NCBI GenBank assembly: GCA_900770275.1
Contig: CAAGJS010000289.1
Span: 1-6,090 of the forward strand
Reading direction: 5' to 3'
Source of the DNA: Erysipelotrichaceae bacterium
GTDB lineage: Bacteria; Bacillota_I; Bacilli_A; Erysipelotrichales; Erysipelotrichaceae
Length of the DNA: 6,090 nucleotides
Every line of letters begins with the position of its first letter. Positions within the stretch are counted from its first letter, which is position 1. The translations under genes were made by a program, and so were the position numbers. The notes below the pieces were generated by a model. It was not told the origin of the DNA, searched no databases, and saw nothing but the letters and a program-made list of their open reading frames with translations. Below, piece by piece: positions 1 through 5,394 of this stretch.

Positions 1-2267
1 ACGGGTCTGTCCTCAGTCACGGTAACAACACATGCAAGCGTCTTTCCATCCGGATCCGGTTCAATGTTTCCGTCTTCATCTTCAAGGTTGCTGCAAAGAT
101 CCGTTACGCTCATCTTCCGCTCGGCTGTTTCATCGTCATACGTCGCATAGGTGGCATGACGCTTGGCAATGTCATAGACCGTGTATGCGGCATTCTCCTG
201 GAAGGTATCTGCTGGCGTAAAGCCCAGGATCTCATCCTGATCTTCTGCCTTTAAGAACTGATAACGGGAGAATACATCGTCTTCATTGAAGTTGTATTCG
301 CTTGCCTTGACCGCCTTAACGGTATAGGAGGAATCATTAGCGTCCGTGATTTCATAGACGTAACCATTGAACTGGAACACATCGCCCTTCTGAAGATTCG
401 TGTTCTCCGCAAGCTGCTGATAGGTCAGCGTCGGATTCTTCAGGCGGTTCAGATTAACTTCGGTTCCGTGTTCCGTCGGATCCTTGGAAAGATCCAGATC
501 GGTCCCGATCTCCCAGATCCGGTAAACCGCACCGTTGATTTTGGTATACTGATCATCCTTGTCTTTCTTGACCAGGGAGAGCGTGATGTCACGCAAACCG
601 TTCTCAAAGGAATAAGTATTTGTTGTTCCCTTTGCTCCGGTTGTTACAGAGAATACCCTGTCATCTTCGGTGTAAGGATTCGTTGCGCCTACCTCCCGGA
701 TCCACCATTTCTTATTGGAAGGCAGCAGATCATCAATATGCAGCATTCCGTCAGCACCGACGGTGAAGATCCGTGGACCGGATCCGTCTTCATTCATAAT
801 CGGATAGTAGAAGGTTGTTCCATCAACAACATTGGAACTGCCGTCAATATCGTCCTTCTTTACCTTGTTCTCATCATGCAGATCGGTCCAGTTATCATCA
901 TTATCCCCGGTGTTTTCATACTGTGTTTCCGGGTCTTCGTACCAGCCAACATAGAACTGTGTCCCGGCAGTAAAGTTACCTACGTTGCCATACTCATCCA
1001 GTTTGGTAATCTCAATGTTGGCCCGGTTCAGGGAAACGGATAGAGAATACTGAGGTGTAGGGTCAATATAACCTGTTGCCATAATGGTTTGAGAACCCGG
1101 ACTCCTCCAAACTAAAACGCCATTAAAATATCGGTTCCAATCATCATCCTTACGCTTAAATGTCAGTGTCTGTCCGTCTGCATCATCATGCCCTGAATAA
1201 TACATGTCATCAATATCAATCTTTAAAGAATCACCATCCCGCTTCACATTGATCCCAGGATGATCTTCTTCAGAGTAGTCATTGAACCAGTCCATAACAC
1301 CATTGGTATCCGTCAGAGTAAGAGTCTCATTCCAGTCCAGATCGTAATGTTCTGTACCGTGCCATTCATCAGCGAAGGAAGGTACCTTGTCATGATTATC
1401 AACAAGATTCATGATCTTATCCATCCGTTCTTGCATGTCACTCTTTCCTATTCCTGTATTGAAGTTACATGCAGCAATGGTAGATGGAAGCGTAGGGCAA
1501 ATGGTGTATGTTGACCAAATCTCAGTAAATTTATCAGGAACAGCGTACTTCCAAATGAGGAGCTGAGTAGCTTCATAGTCAAGAGGATCCGTTCCTGTCA
1601 TTGGATGGCCGTATCCATACCACATTATTCTTCCTAATAATTTGACAGTATTAGCGTCAAAATCAGTTAATGCCACTTCAGAATCATAGTCTGTTCCTGT
1701 ATTTACTCCTGGTTCGATACAGTATGCAGGATAACCTGCTAATGTCATCATTGATGACCACCGCTCTTTTCCGCCAACGGTATAAGTAGAATAAACACTT
1801 CCCTCACCTCCGACGATAATAAGTGGTTGACTATTAGCTGCTCTTCGCGGAGCGCGACGCAACCCACCGTTGCCGGATACACTTGATGTCGTTATTGAAG
1901 CCAAAGAAGCAATTTGGTTAACGGTTCCAATTGCTATTGTGTCGGTCTGATATAAGGAGCCTGAATTGATCGCGTTGATGGCGCTACTCCAGTCAATTGA
2001 CGTTTCTGTTCCGGATTCAGTTTCATCCGGCGTATCTTCCGATTCAAACGTAGATTGAATGGCCGTAATCTCCGGTGTAGGAACCGCATCTTCTTGTGCT
2101 GCAGGCGTTTCTTTCGGTTCTGCACTTGTTTCTGCTGTTGGTGATGTAGTCGGATCCGATACAGGATCTGTAGCTGCTGGTGTTTCCTCGGCATTGACGG
2201 ATGTGCATATCATCATGAATGCTATTGCAGTAGCCGTCATCTGTTTGAATCTCTTCTGTCCCCTCAT
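1..2267 (-). CDS. Thioester-domain surface adhesin with Cna_B/SpaA-like domains (3' end outside window)
   Basis: Reading codon by codon from ATG 2267 gives 755 residues with no stop before the window edge, so the C-terminus and any LPXTG anchor are not seen. Residues 1-26 form a Sec signal peptide (basic MRGQKRFK, hydrophobic core, likely cleavage after VNA). Residues 27 to about 95 are an acidic Thr/Pro/Glu/Ser-rich linker. Residues 148-275 look like a thioester domain (TED/TQXA family): AYCIEPG places a candidate reactive Cys at 183, and ATQLLIW places the partner Gln at 235. Known TEDs join such a Cys and Gln in an internal thioester that binds host proteins covalently. Residues 417-556 resemble a Cna_B/SpaA domain (start IEITKLDE, late GMLHIDDLLP and WWIREVG), with Lys422, Glu525 and Asn556 placed for an isopeptide bond. 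A second such domain starts near 560 (SLVKKD, INGAVYRIWE). The family assignment is firm; the bond chemistry is inferred from motifs. Confidence 0.9.
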   Translation of the reverse strand, partial: MRGQKRFKQMTATAIAFMMICTSVNAEETPAATDPVSDPTTSPTAETSAEPKETPAAQEDAVPTPEITAIQSTFESEDTPDETESGTETSIDWSSAINAINSGSLYQTDTIAIGTVNQIASLASITTSSVSGNGGLRRAPRRAANSQPLIIVGGEGSVYSTYTVGGKERWSSMMTLAGYPAYCIEPGVNTGTDYDSEVALTDFDANTVKLLGRIMWYGYGHPMTGTDPLDYEATQLLIWKYAVPDKFTEIWSTYTICPTLPSTIAACNFNTGIGKSDMQERMDKIMNLVDNHDKVPSFADEWHGTEHYDLDWNETLTLTDTNGVMDWFNDYSEEDHPGINVKRDGDSLKIDIDDMYYSGHDDADGQTLTFKRKDDDWNRYFNGVLVWRSPGSQTIMATGYIDPTPQYSLSVSLNRANIEITKLDEYGNVGNFTAGTQFYVGWYEDPETQYENTGDNDDNWTDLHDENKVKKDDIDGSSNVVDGTTFYYPIMNEDGSGPRIFTVGADGMLHIDDLLPSNKKWWIREVGATNPYTEDDRVFSVTTGAKGTTNTYSFENGLRDITLSLVKKDKDDQYTKINGAVYRIWEIGTDLDLSKDPTEHGTEVNLNRLKNPTLTYQQLAENTNLQKGDVFQFNGYVYEITDANDSSYTVKAVKASEYNFNEDDVFSRYQFLKAEDQDEILGFTPADTFQENAAYTVYDIAKRHATYATYDDETAERKMSVTDLCSNLEDEDGNIEPDPDGKTLACVVTVTEDRP

Positions 2268-2273
2268 AATTTT

Positions 2274-2280
2274 CCACTCC
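2274..2280 (-). promoter_or_regulatory. Ribosome binding site of the adhesin gene
   Basis: GGAGTGG ends six bases before ATG 2267, with the GGAG core nine bases away. It decides the start: the next in-frame Met (residue 10) lies inside the signal peptide and has no comparable site. Confidence 0.7.
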
Positions 2281-2287
2281 AAATTAA

Positions 2288-2309
2288 ACTTGGGACGAAA
2301 CGTCCCAAC
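2288..2309. repeat. 22-base repeat copy 1, containing palindrome TTGGGACG-AAA-CGTCCCAA
   Basis: Perfect 8-base arms at 2290-2297 and 2301-2308 surround a 3-base centre. The 22 bases 2288-2309 are the exact reverse complement of 3535-3556. The match includes the unpaired AC and C outside the arms, so conservation is of sequence and not only of a hairpin. It lies just upstream of the adhesin ribosome binding site. There is no adjoining U-run on the adhesin side, so it is not a normal terminator. It could be an operator, a partition site, a recombination site or an mRNA hairpin. Confidence 0.85.
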
Positions 2310-2321
2310 AAAAAAAGGCAT

Positions 2322-2352
2322 AAAAAATAGCGCCCTCGTTTCCGAAGACGCT
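2322..2352 (-). terminator. Intrinsic terminator downstream of the Ig-domain gene
   Basis: On the minus strand the arms AGCGTCTTCG (2352-2343) and CGAGGGCGCT (2338-2329) pair over ten positions, with three G-U pairs, around a GAAA tetraloop of the GNRA type. An A and six U residues follow (2327-2322), and another run of seven T lies a few bases on. It starts about 123 bases past the stop of the 305-residue gene and ends 54 bases before the adhesin ATG. It either closes the upstream operon or acts as an attenuator in an adhesin leader. Confidence 0.8.
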
Positions 2353-2475
2353 TTCTTTATACACTTCTAACAGCATAACAATCATACCTCTCGTAACTGT
2401 CATCGAGAAGGAGGTTTTTTGAAAAAAACTATTAATGCAACAAAATAAGAAAAAGTGTCGGTAGAATGCAAAGGA

Positions 2476-3393
2476 TTAATCATCCCACATTACAGATCCA
2501 TCCGGCATGATTACTGCACCCCAAGATACCCCTTCTCCATAACGATCTACTCCAGAGTTATAAATTGCTTCTATTTGATCATTACCCGCAATTTCAACCA
2601 TAGTCCCTCCAGATCCACCATTATCTGAAGAAGATGAAGATTCTCCTGATGTGTTATTAGATACAGACCAATCAGCATTTGTATTGGCAGCGGATTCCGT
2701 TGCTGCTACGTATGTATCAGAGTTTGCTACAGCAGCGTTTGAAGAGGAAACTACGGCAGTTGTCGTTGTTTTCTTGACTACTGGTTTTGGTGTTACCGTT
2801 ACGGCATACGAAACATCTGAAGTATTTCCGCTTTCATCAGCAGCGGAAAGAGAGACCGTATAGTCCCCAGGCGCAGCCGTATCTACCGGATTATCTACAG
2901 TCAGTGTTTCCTTATCAAGATCACCATCCACCGGATCTTTCACCTCTGTCACATTCGCAAGCGGATCAAAGTCGCTGCCTTCCTGAATACTCACCGTGTC
3001 CGCTGCCAGCATGATCTCCGGTGCCGTTGTATCCTGTACCGTAACAGTCAGATCCTTGGAATCAGACACCTCTACTCCATAAGTATCCTTCGTAGAAACC
3101 GTATAGGTCAGAGTGACCGGTCCAAGCTTGCTTGAATCAATATCTTCTGCATTGGCAACCGTAATATCACCGTAAGAGTCCGTCACATAGGACAGTGCCA
3201 GTGCTTCCGGATCTTCGATCTCCTCCCCGTATTCAATCGTCGGATCCTTTGTAAGCTCCAGGACAAGAGAATCCTGTGCTGCCCGGTGAGCTGCCTCCCT
3301 GTTCTTCGTGTCTTCATATTTCCAATATTCGTACCCGCCGATAGAAGCGGCACAGATAACGGCAAGTATGCTAATAACTTTCTTCTTGTTCAT
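2476..3393 (-). CDS. Membrane-anchored protein with two Ig-like (DUF5011-like) domains
   Basis: 305 residues. MNKKK followed by the hydrophobic stretch 6-20 is a signal anchor. Cys14 lacks a good lipobox (residues before it are AVI), so a lipoprotein is unlikely. A short polar stretch leads to two beta-rich repeats: about 44-121 (ending LTVTVQD) and 122-201 (DTTAPEI, a DGDLD turn, AAPGDYTVSLSAADESGNTS, ending VTVTP). This pattern, with a D-TAP-I start and a G-Y-V...A-D-SGN end, is typical of DUF5011/HYR-like bacterial Ig domains on cell surfaces. Residues 203-270 are a low-complexity Thr/Ser/Ala/Asn/Gly linker, and 271-305 form a small C-terminal module ending MPDGSVMWDD. There is no LPXTG motif. 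AGGAGGT lies five bases before the ATG. The likely topology is an N-terminal membrane anchor with the rest outside. The specific role is unknown; the adhesin gene downstream suggests a surface function. Confidence 0.85.
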   Translation of the reverse strand: MNKKKVISILAVICAASIGGYEYWKYEDTKNREAAHRAAQDSLVLELTKDPTIEYGEEIEDPEALALSYVTDSYGDITVANAEDIDSSKLGPVTLTYTVSTKDTYGVEVSDSKDLTVTVQDTTAPEIMLAADTVSIQEGSDFDPLANVTEVKDPVDGDLDKETLTVDNPVDTAAPGDYTVSLSAADESGNTSDVSYAVTVTPKPVVKKTTTTAVVSSSNAAVANSDTYVAATESAANTNADWSVSNNTSGESSSSSDNGGSGGTMVEIAGNDQIEAIYNSGVDRYGEGVSWGAVIMPDGSVMWDD

Positions 3394-3397
3394 CCTG

Positions 3398-3404
3398 ACC
3401 TCCT
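3398..3404 (-). promoter_or_regulatory. Ribosome binding site of the Ig-domain gene
   Basis: AGGAGGT is a full match to the anti-Shine-Dalgarno core and sits four to five bases before ATG 3393, fixing this start. Confidence 0.75.
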
Positions 3405-3416
3405 GTCAATCAAATC

Positions 3417-3522
3417 CCCTGGTAAACAAAAATTAGTACATCATGATTATACGCATCAATTCAATAATTTCTCGTGCGGAAGGTTCATCAAGGTCCGGTT
3501 CACTCATAGTCCCTTGTAAACA
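3417..3522 (-). repeat. Short direct repeat TGTTTAC(A/C)AGGG, two copies
   Basis: On the minus strand TGTTTACAAGGG (3522-3511) recurs as TGTTTACCAGGG (3428-3417), 11 of 12 bases identical and 94 bases apart. The upstream copy is also one arm of the palindrome 3515-3534. The copies bracket the possible 24-residue ORF. Paired regulator sites or remnants of a small duplication are both possible. Confidence 0.4.
3433..3507 (-). CDS. Possible 24-residue small protein in the leader of the Ig-domain gene
   Basis: ATG 3507 to TAA 3433 encodes a peptide with an acidic N-terminal half (MSEPDLDEPS) and a short amphipathic to hydrophobic C-terminal half (IIELMRIIMMY). Its own AAGGGA is only two bases from the ATG, too close for efficient initiation. 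The ATG overlaps the stop of an upstream 16-codon ORF (ATGA), so it could be started by coupling. It is in the same frame as the 193-residue gene, 18 codons past that stop. The amino acid content looks protein-like, but the length makes this weak. I recognise no family. Confidence 0.3.
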   Translation of the reverse strand: MSEPDLDEPSAREIIELMRIIMMY

Positions 3523-3554
3523 GATATGTTTACAGTTGGGACGTTTCGTCCCAA
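3504..3554 (-). CDS. Possible 16-residue leader peptide with TTG start
   Basis: AGGAGG (3567-3562), inside the last codons of the 193-residue gene, is seven bases from TTG 3554. From there the frame reads MGRNVPTVNISVYKGL and ends at TGA 3506-3504, overlapping the ATG of the 24-residue ORF. The whole ORF lies across two hairpins, so its translation would open them. The AGGAGG also encodes Arg-Arg of the upstream protein and may be chance. Confidence 0.22.
   Translation of the reverse strand: MGRNVPTVNISVYKGL
3515..3534. repeat. Perfect palindrome TGTAAACA-GATA-TGTTTACA
   Basis: Eight-base arms at 3515-3522 and 3527-3534 surround a 4-base centre. It is one base from the next palindrome (3536-3554), so 40 bases are almost wholly palindromic. 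It is AT-rich with no U-run, so a protein-binding site is more likely than a terminator. Confidence 0.7.
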
Positions 3555-3556
3555 GT
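3535..3556. repeat. 22-base repeat copy 2, containing palindrome TTGGGACG-TTT-CGTCCCAA
   Basis: Arms 3536-3543 and 3547-3554 around TTT. It is the exact reverse complement of 2288-2309, and so inverted relative to that copy across 1.2 kb. It starts three bases after the stop of the 193-residue gene and precedes the leader of the Ig-domain gene. Confidence 0.85.
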
Positions 3557-3558
3557 CT

Positions 3559-4140
3559 CTACCTCCTGATTCTTCGTGGCTCTCCAAGTTCCTTCTTATT
3601 GGTTGAAATCTTGTGCTCAAAGAAGAATGCGTCGTTCTCATGTTCCAAAGCATAGCCCCGTAACATTCCGGACGTATCGAAGATATTGAGTCCCCACTCC
3701 ACAATCAGATGAAATTCAGCATAGCGCTGCACCCTGAAATACTGACGTTCCGAAAGATCCACCTTGGGTAGTTTTTCTCGCCCTTTCAATGGGAAGTATT
3801 TTGAAATCATGATCAATCGCTCATTCTCGCTCAGTCGGTTGAAATGCGTCTGCATTGCCAGCTCCGCAAGCCGGATGTCATTGTGTTCTTTCTGCATTTC
3901 CTCATTGATCCGGTTGCGGTACTGATGCGGATCATTCGTAACGGCAATGATGGAACGGGAATACCCTGTTGTGTCTCTTCCATTATCCGCGTTTTTGTTG
4001 ATATGAATCAAGCCCGTTCCATCCGGTATCATCAAATCTCCGCGATAGTCCGCATTCAGATCATTCAGAATACGGACCATGCGGTAGAAACGCTCATACT
4101 GTGTCATTGGTGCCTGAATGATGTTGTCCCAGCGTCTCAT
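3559..4140 (-). CDS. ArpU/RinA-like predicted transcriptional regulator with sigma region 4-like C-terminus
   Basis: 193 residues from ATG 4140, which overlaps the upstream stop as ATGA; AAAGGAGAG five bases before supports the start. The N-terminal 90 residues are not recognised. Residues 100-151 carry the pattern LSENERLIMISKYF, then DLSERQYFRVQRYAEFHLIVEWG. This matches the helix-turn-helix of ArpU/RinA phage regulators and sigma-70 region 4 (L-x-E-R, hydrophobic helix, S-E-R-Q-Y-x-R recognition helix, then A-x-x-L...G). It therefore probably binds DNA and modulates transcription; its targets are unknown. The C-terminus is basic (EPRRIRR). Translational coupling to the 127-residue gene suggests the two act together. 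Assignment rests on the motif only, so another HTH or a DNA-associated structural role is possible. Confidence 0.8.
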   Translation of the reverse strand: MRRWDNIIQAPMTQYERFYRMVRILNDLNADYRGDLMIPDGTGLIHINKNADNGRDTTGYSRSIIAVTNDPHQYRNRINEEMQKEHNDIRLAELAMQTHFNRLSENERLIMISKYFPLKGREKLPKVDLSERQYFRVQRYAEFHLIVEWGLNIFDTSGMLRGYALEHENDAFFFEHKISTNKKELGEPRRIRR

Positions 4141-4520
4141 GTATTCTCTCCTTTCTCATCGTCAATAAACGTCGGCAGTGCCAGCACGACAATTCTCAGA
4201 ATGCTGTCCGGCACCGTCCCTGCGCGGCAGTCAGCTTTGAATGCTTCAAGGCTGTAATCCTTCGCTGCACAGATGGAATGGATCGCTTCAAGAACCTCCT
4301 CCGGCGCATTCCGCAGATAGCGAAGGACAAAATCGTTCGCAATTTCTTCATTGGTCCGATGCCGCCGCTCATCCTCCTTAATGACGGTTTTCAAGACTAG
4401 CAAGCCGTTTTGAACAGCGCGTCTCCAGGAAGGATCGTCAAAATCATTTTCACGGTTATACTTATCAAATCCGTCGGATAGTTCTTTCCGGATCTTATCC
4501 AGTCGCTCTCTCGCTTCCAT
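4137..4520 (-). CDS. Hypothetical protein, 127 residues
   Basis: ATG 4520 has AAAGGAGGG (4537-4529) eight bases before it, a strong site. The product is soluble, charged and mostly helical in appearance: an N-terminal helix (MEARERLDKIRKELSDGFDKY), a middle with IKEDERRHRTNEEIANDFVLRYL, and a C-terminal hydrophobic stretch (ILRIVVLALPTFIDD) too short and broken to be a convincing membrane segment. I recognise no family. It lies 63 bases after parB and its stop overlaps the start of the ArpU-like gene, so it is probably co-translated with that regulator. It could be a partner or an accessory maintenance protein. Confidence 0.75.
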   Translation of the reverse strand: MEARERLDKIRKELSDGFDKYNRENDFDDPSWRRAVQNGLLVLKTVIKEDERRHRTNEEIANDFVLRYLRNAPEEVLEAIHSICAAKDYSLEAFKADCRAGTVPDSILRIVVLALPTFIDDEKGENT

Positions 4521-4558
4521 CGTTCTCTCCCTCCTTTGGTGCTTTTGTTCGGTGGTTC

Positions 4559-4582
4559 TTCAGGGGGATGATTCCCCCTGAA
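4559..4582. repeat. Perfect hairpin just after the parB stop
   Basis: Arms TTCAGGGGGA (4559-4568) and TCCCCCTGAA (4573-4582) pair over ten bases around TGAT. It begins one base after the parB TGA. On the minus strand no U-run follows (GAACCACCG), so it is not a standard intrinsic terminator. It could stabilise or mark the 3' end of parAB mRNA, or be a ParB binding site. The next gene has its own strong ribosome binding site 22 bases further on. Confidence 0.8.
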
Positions 4583-4583
4583 C

Positions 4584-5393
4584 TCACCATTCCAGCTTGT
4601 CAGTCGCTTCTTTGATCTGCTTCCAGATCGCCTTCAGCTCATCGACCTGTTCCGGATCCAGACTCTGGTATCTCGTCTTGATCAGGCAGTCGAGATAGGT
4701 TTCAGCGGTCTTCTTGTGTTTCCGGAACATCTTCTGTTCCTCCGTGATCTCCTGGGATCGCTTGTCTTTTGCCTCCTTCTGCGGATCATCGTCAACGAAC
4801 CTTGCTTTCTCGTTACGGTTCTTTTCCGTGAAGAAATCTTTGATGTAGTGTTCTGAAATACCTGTATAACTGGCAATCAGCTGCCGTTCTCTCTGTCCCT
4901 TCTCCTTCGTGATCTTGCCCTGAAGAATCAGCGTATGGATTGCTGCCTGGCATTTCAGAATCACGTTGTTCTTCTCGTCATTCGTCATGTCCCGTTGTGC
5001 ATTTGCCGAAATGATGTTCAGCATTTCCATCGGCGAGGTCAGCGGCTTCTGCGTGTAGAGAACAGGTGCCTTTCCTGTGATGTCCTTGCCCTGGAATCGG
5101 TAGGTTCTGCCTTGGGAATTGAGCAGTTCCAGCGCCATCTTGCGGCGGTGACCGGAGAGAAGCACAATGCCGTCATTGGGGTCTTCATAGGCAGTCAGTG
5201 GTGAAATCAGGCCCTGATCCTCAATGTTCTCGGCAAGTTCCTCGATCTCGTTGCAGTCATACGGATTCTCCGGATTGCGCTGAATATCCGTCAGTTCCAC
5301 CAGGAAGATGCGGTTTGCATTCAGATCCAGTGCTTCATCCTTCGTGTTGCCGATAATGCTGGAAATATTGAACGTGGGTGTTTTCGTAGTCAT
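4584..5393 (-). CDS. parB: ParB-like partition protein
   Basis: 269 residues. Residues 28 to about 115 form the ParB N-terminal domain: a NPENPY segment at 40-45, EIEELAENIEDQGLISPL at 49-66, and the nucleotide-binding box GHRRKMAL at 81-88 (usual form GERR). Residues 130-145 (ANAQRDMTNDEK) and the helix-turn-helix 168-190 (RERQLIASYTGISEHYIKDF) form the central DNA-binding part. Residues 190-225 are Lys/Glu-rich, and the last 45 may be the dimer domain. ParB binds parS sites and works with ParA to segregate the element. The ATG at 5393 was chosen over the upstream TTG at 5411 because GGAGG (5407-5403) lies nine bases before it and after the TTG. Length and domain order are ordinary for the family. 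The start lies one base past the parA stop, so the pair is co-translated. Confidence 0.93.
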   Translation of the reverse strand: MTTKTPTFNISSIIGNTKDEALDLNANRIFLVELTDIQRNPENPYDCNEIEELAENIEDQGLISPLTAYEDPNDGIVLLSGHRRKMALELLNSQGRTYRFQGKDITGKAPVLYTQKPLTSPMEMLNIISANAQRDMTNDEKNNVILKCQAAIHTLILQGKITKEKGQRERQLIASYTGISEHYIKDFFTEKNRNEKARFVDDDPQKEAKDKRSQEITEEQKMFRKHKKTAETYLDCLIKTRYQSLDPEQVDELKAIWKQIKEATDKLEW

Positions 5394-5394
5394 T

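Noticed and set aside
468..1043. 191-codon open frame on the plus strand
   Set aside because: It lies wholly inside the adhesin gene, antisense to the clear Cna_B domain, and its translation has no recognisable domain or good ribosome binding site.
2288..2309. 22-base repeat as a simple terminator
   Set aside because: Neither copy is followed by a U-run in the direction of transcription, and copy 1 is after the true terminator and just before a start codon.
2059..2370. 103-codon open frame on the plus strand with a hydrophobic stretch
   Set aside because: It is the complement of the adhesin linker and signal peptide; the Ala/Val/Gly-rich content is a shadow of Thr/Pro/Ala codons.
2387..2420. 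Plus-strand hairpin followed by six T residues, resembling a terminator
   Set aside because: The stem needs a bulge (CCTCTCG with CGAGAAGG), the T-run is a few bases away, and no plus-strand gene exists for it to end.
2671..2790. Ser/Thr/Ala-rich stretch of the Ig protein as a tandem repeat
   Set aside because: The residues are low-complexity but no repeating unit could be found at DNA or protein level.
3446..3451. Perfect TATAAT on the minus strand 53 bases before the Ig-domain gene
   Set aside because: No -35-like hexamer lies 16-18 bases upstream (CGAGAA) and there is no extended -10 TG; it also falls inside the possible 24-residue ORF. It could still be real but is not supported.
2288..3556. 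Insertion sequence or transposon ends
   Set aside because: There is no transposase between the repeats and no target-site duplication visible next to them; a cassette remains only a hypothesis.
3844..4257. 137-codon open frame on the plus strand
   Set aside because: It is antisense to the regulator and the 127-residue gene, both of which have strong ribosome binding sites and coupled start/stop.
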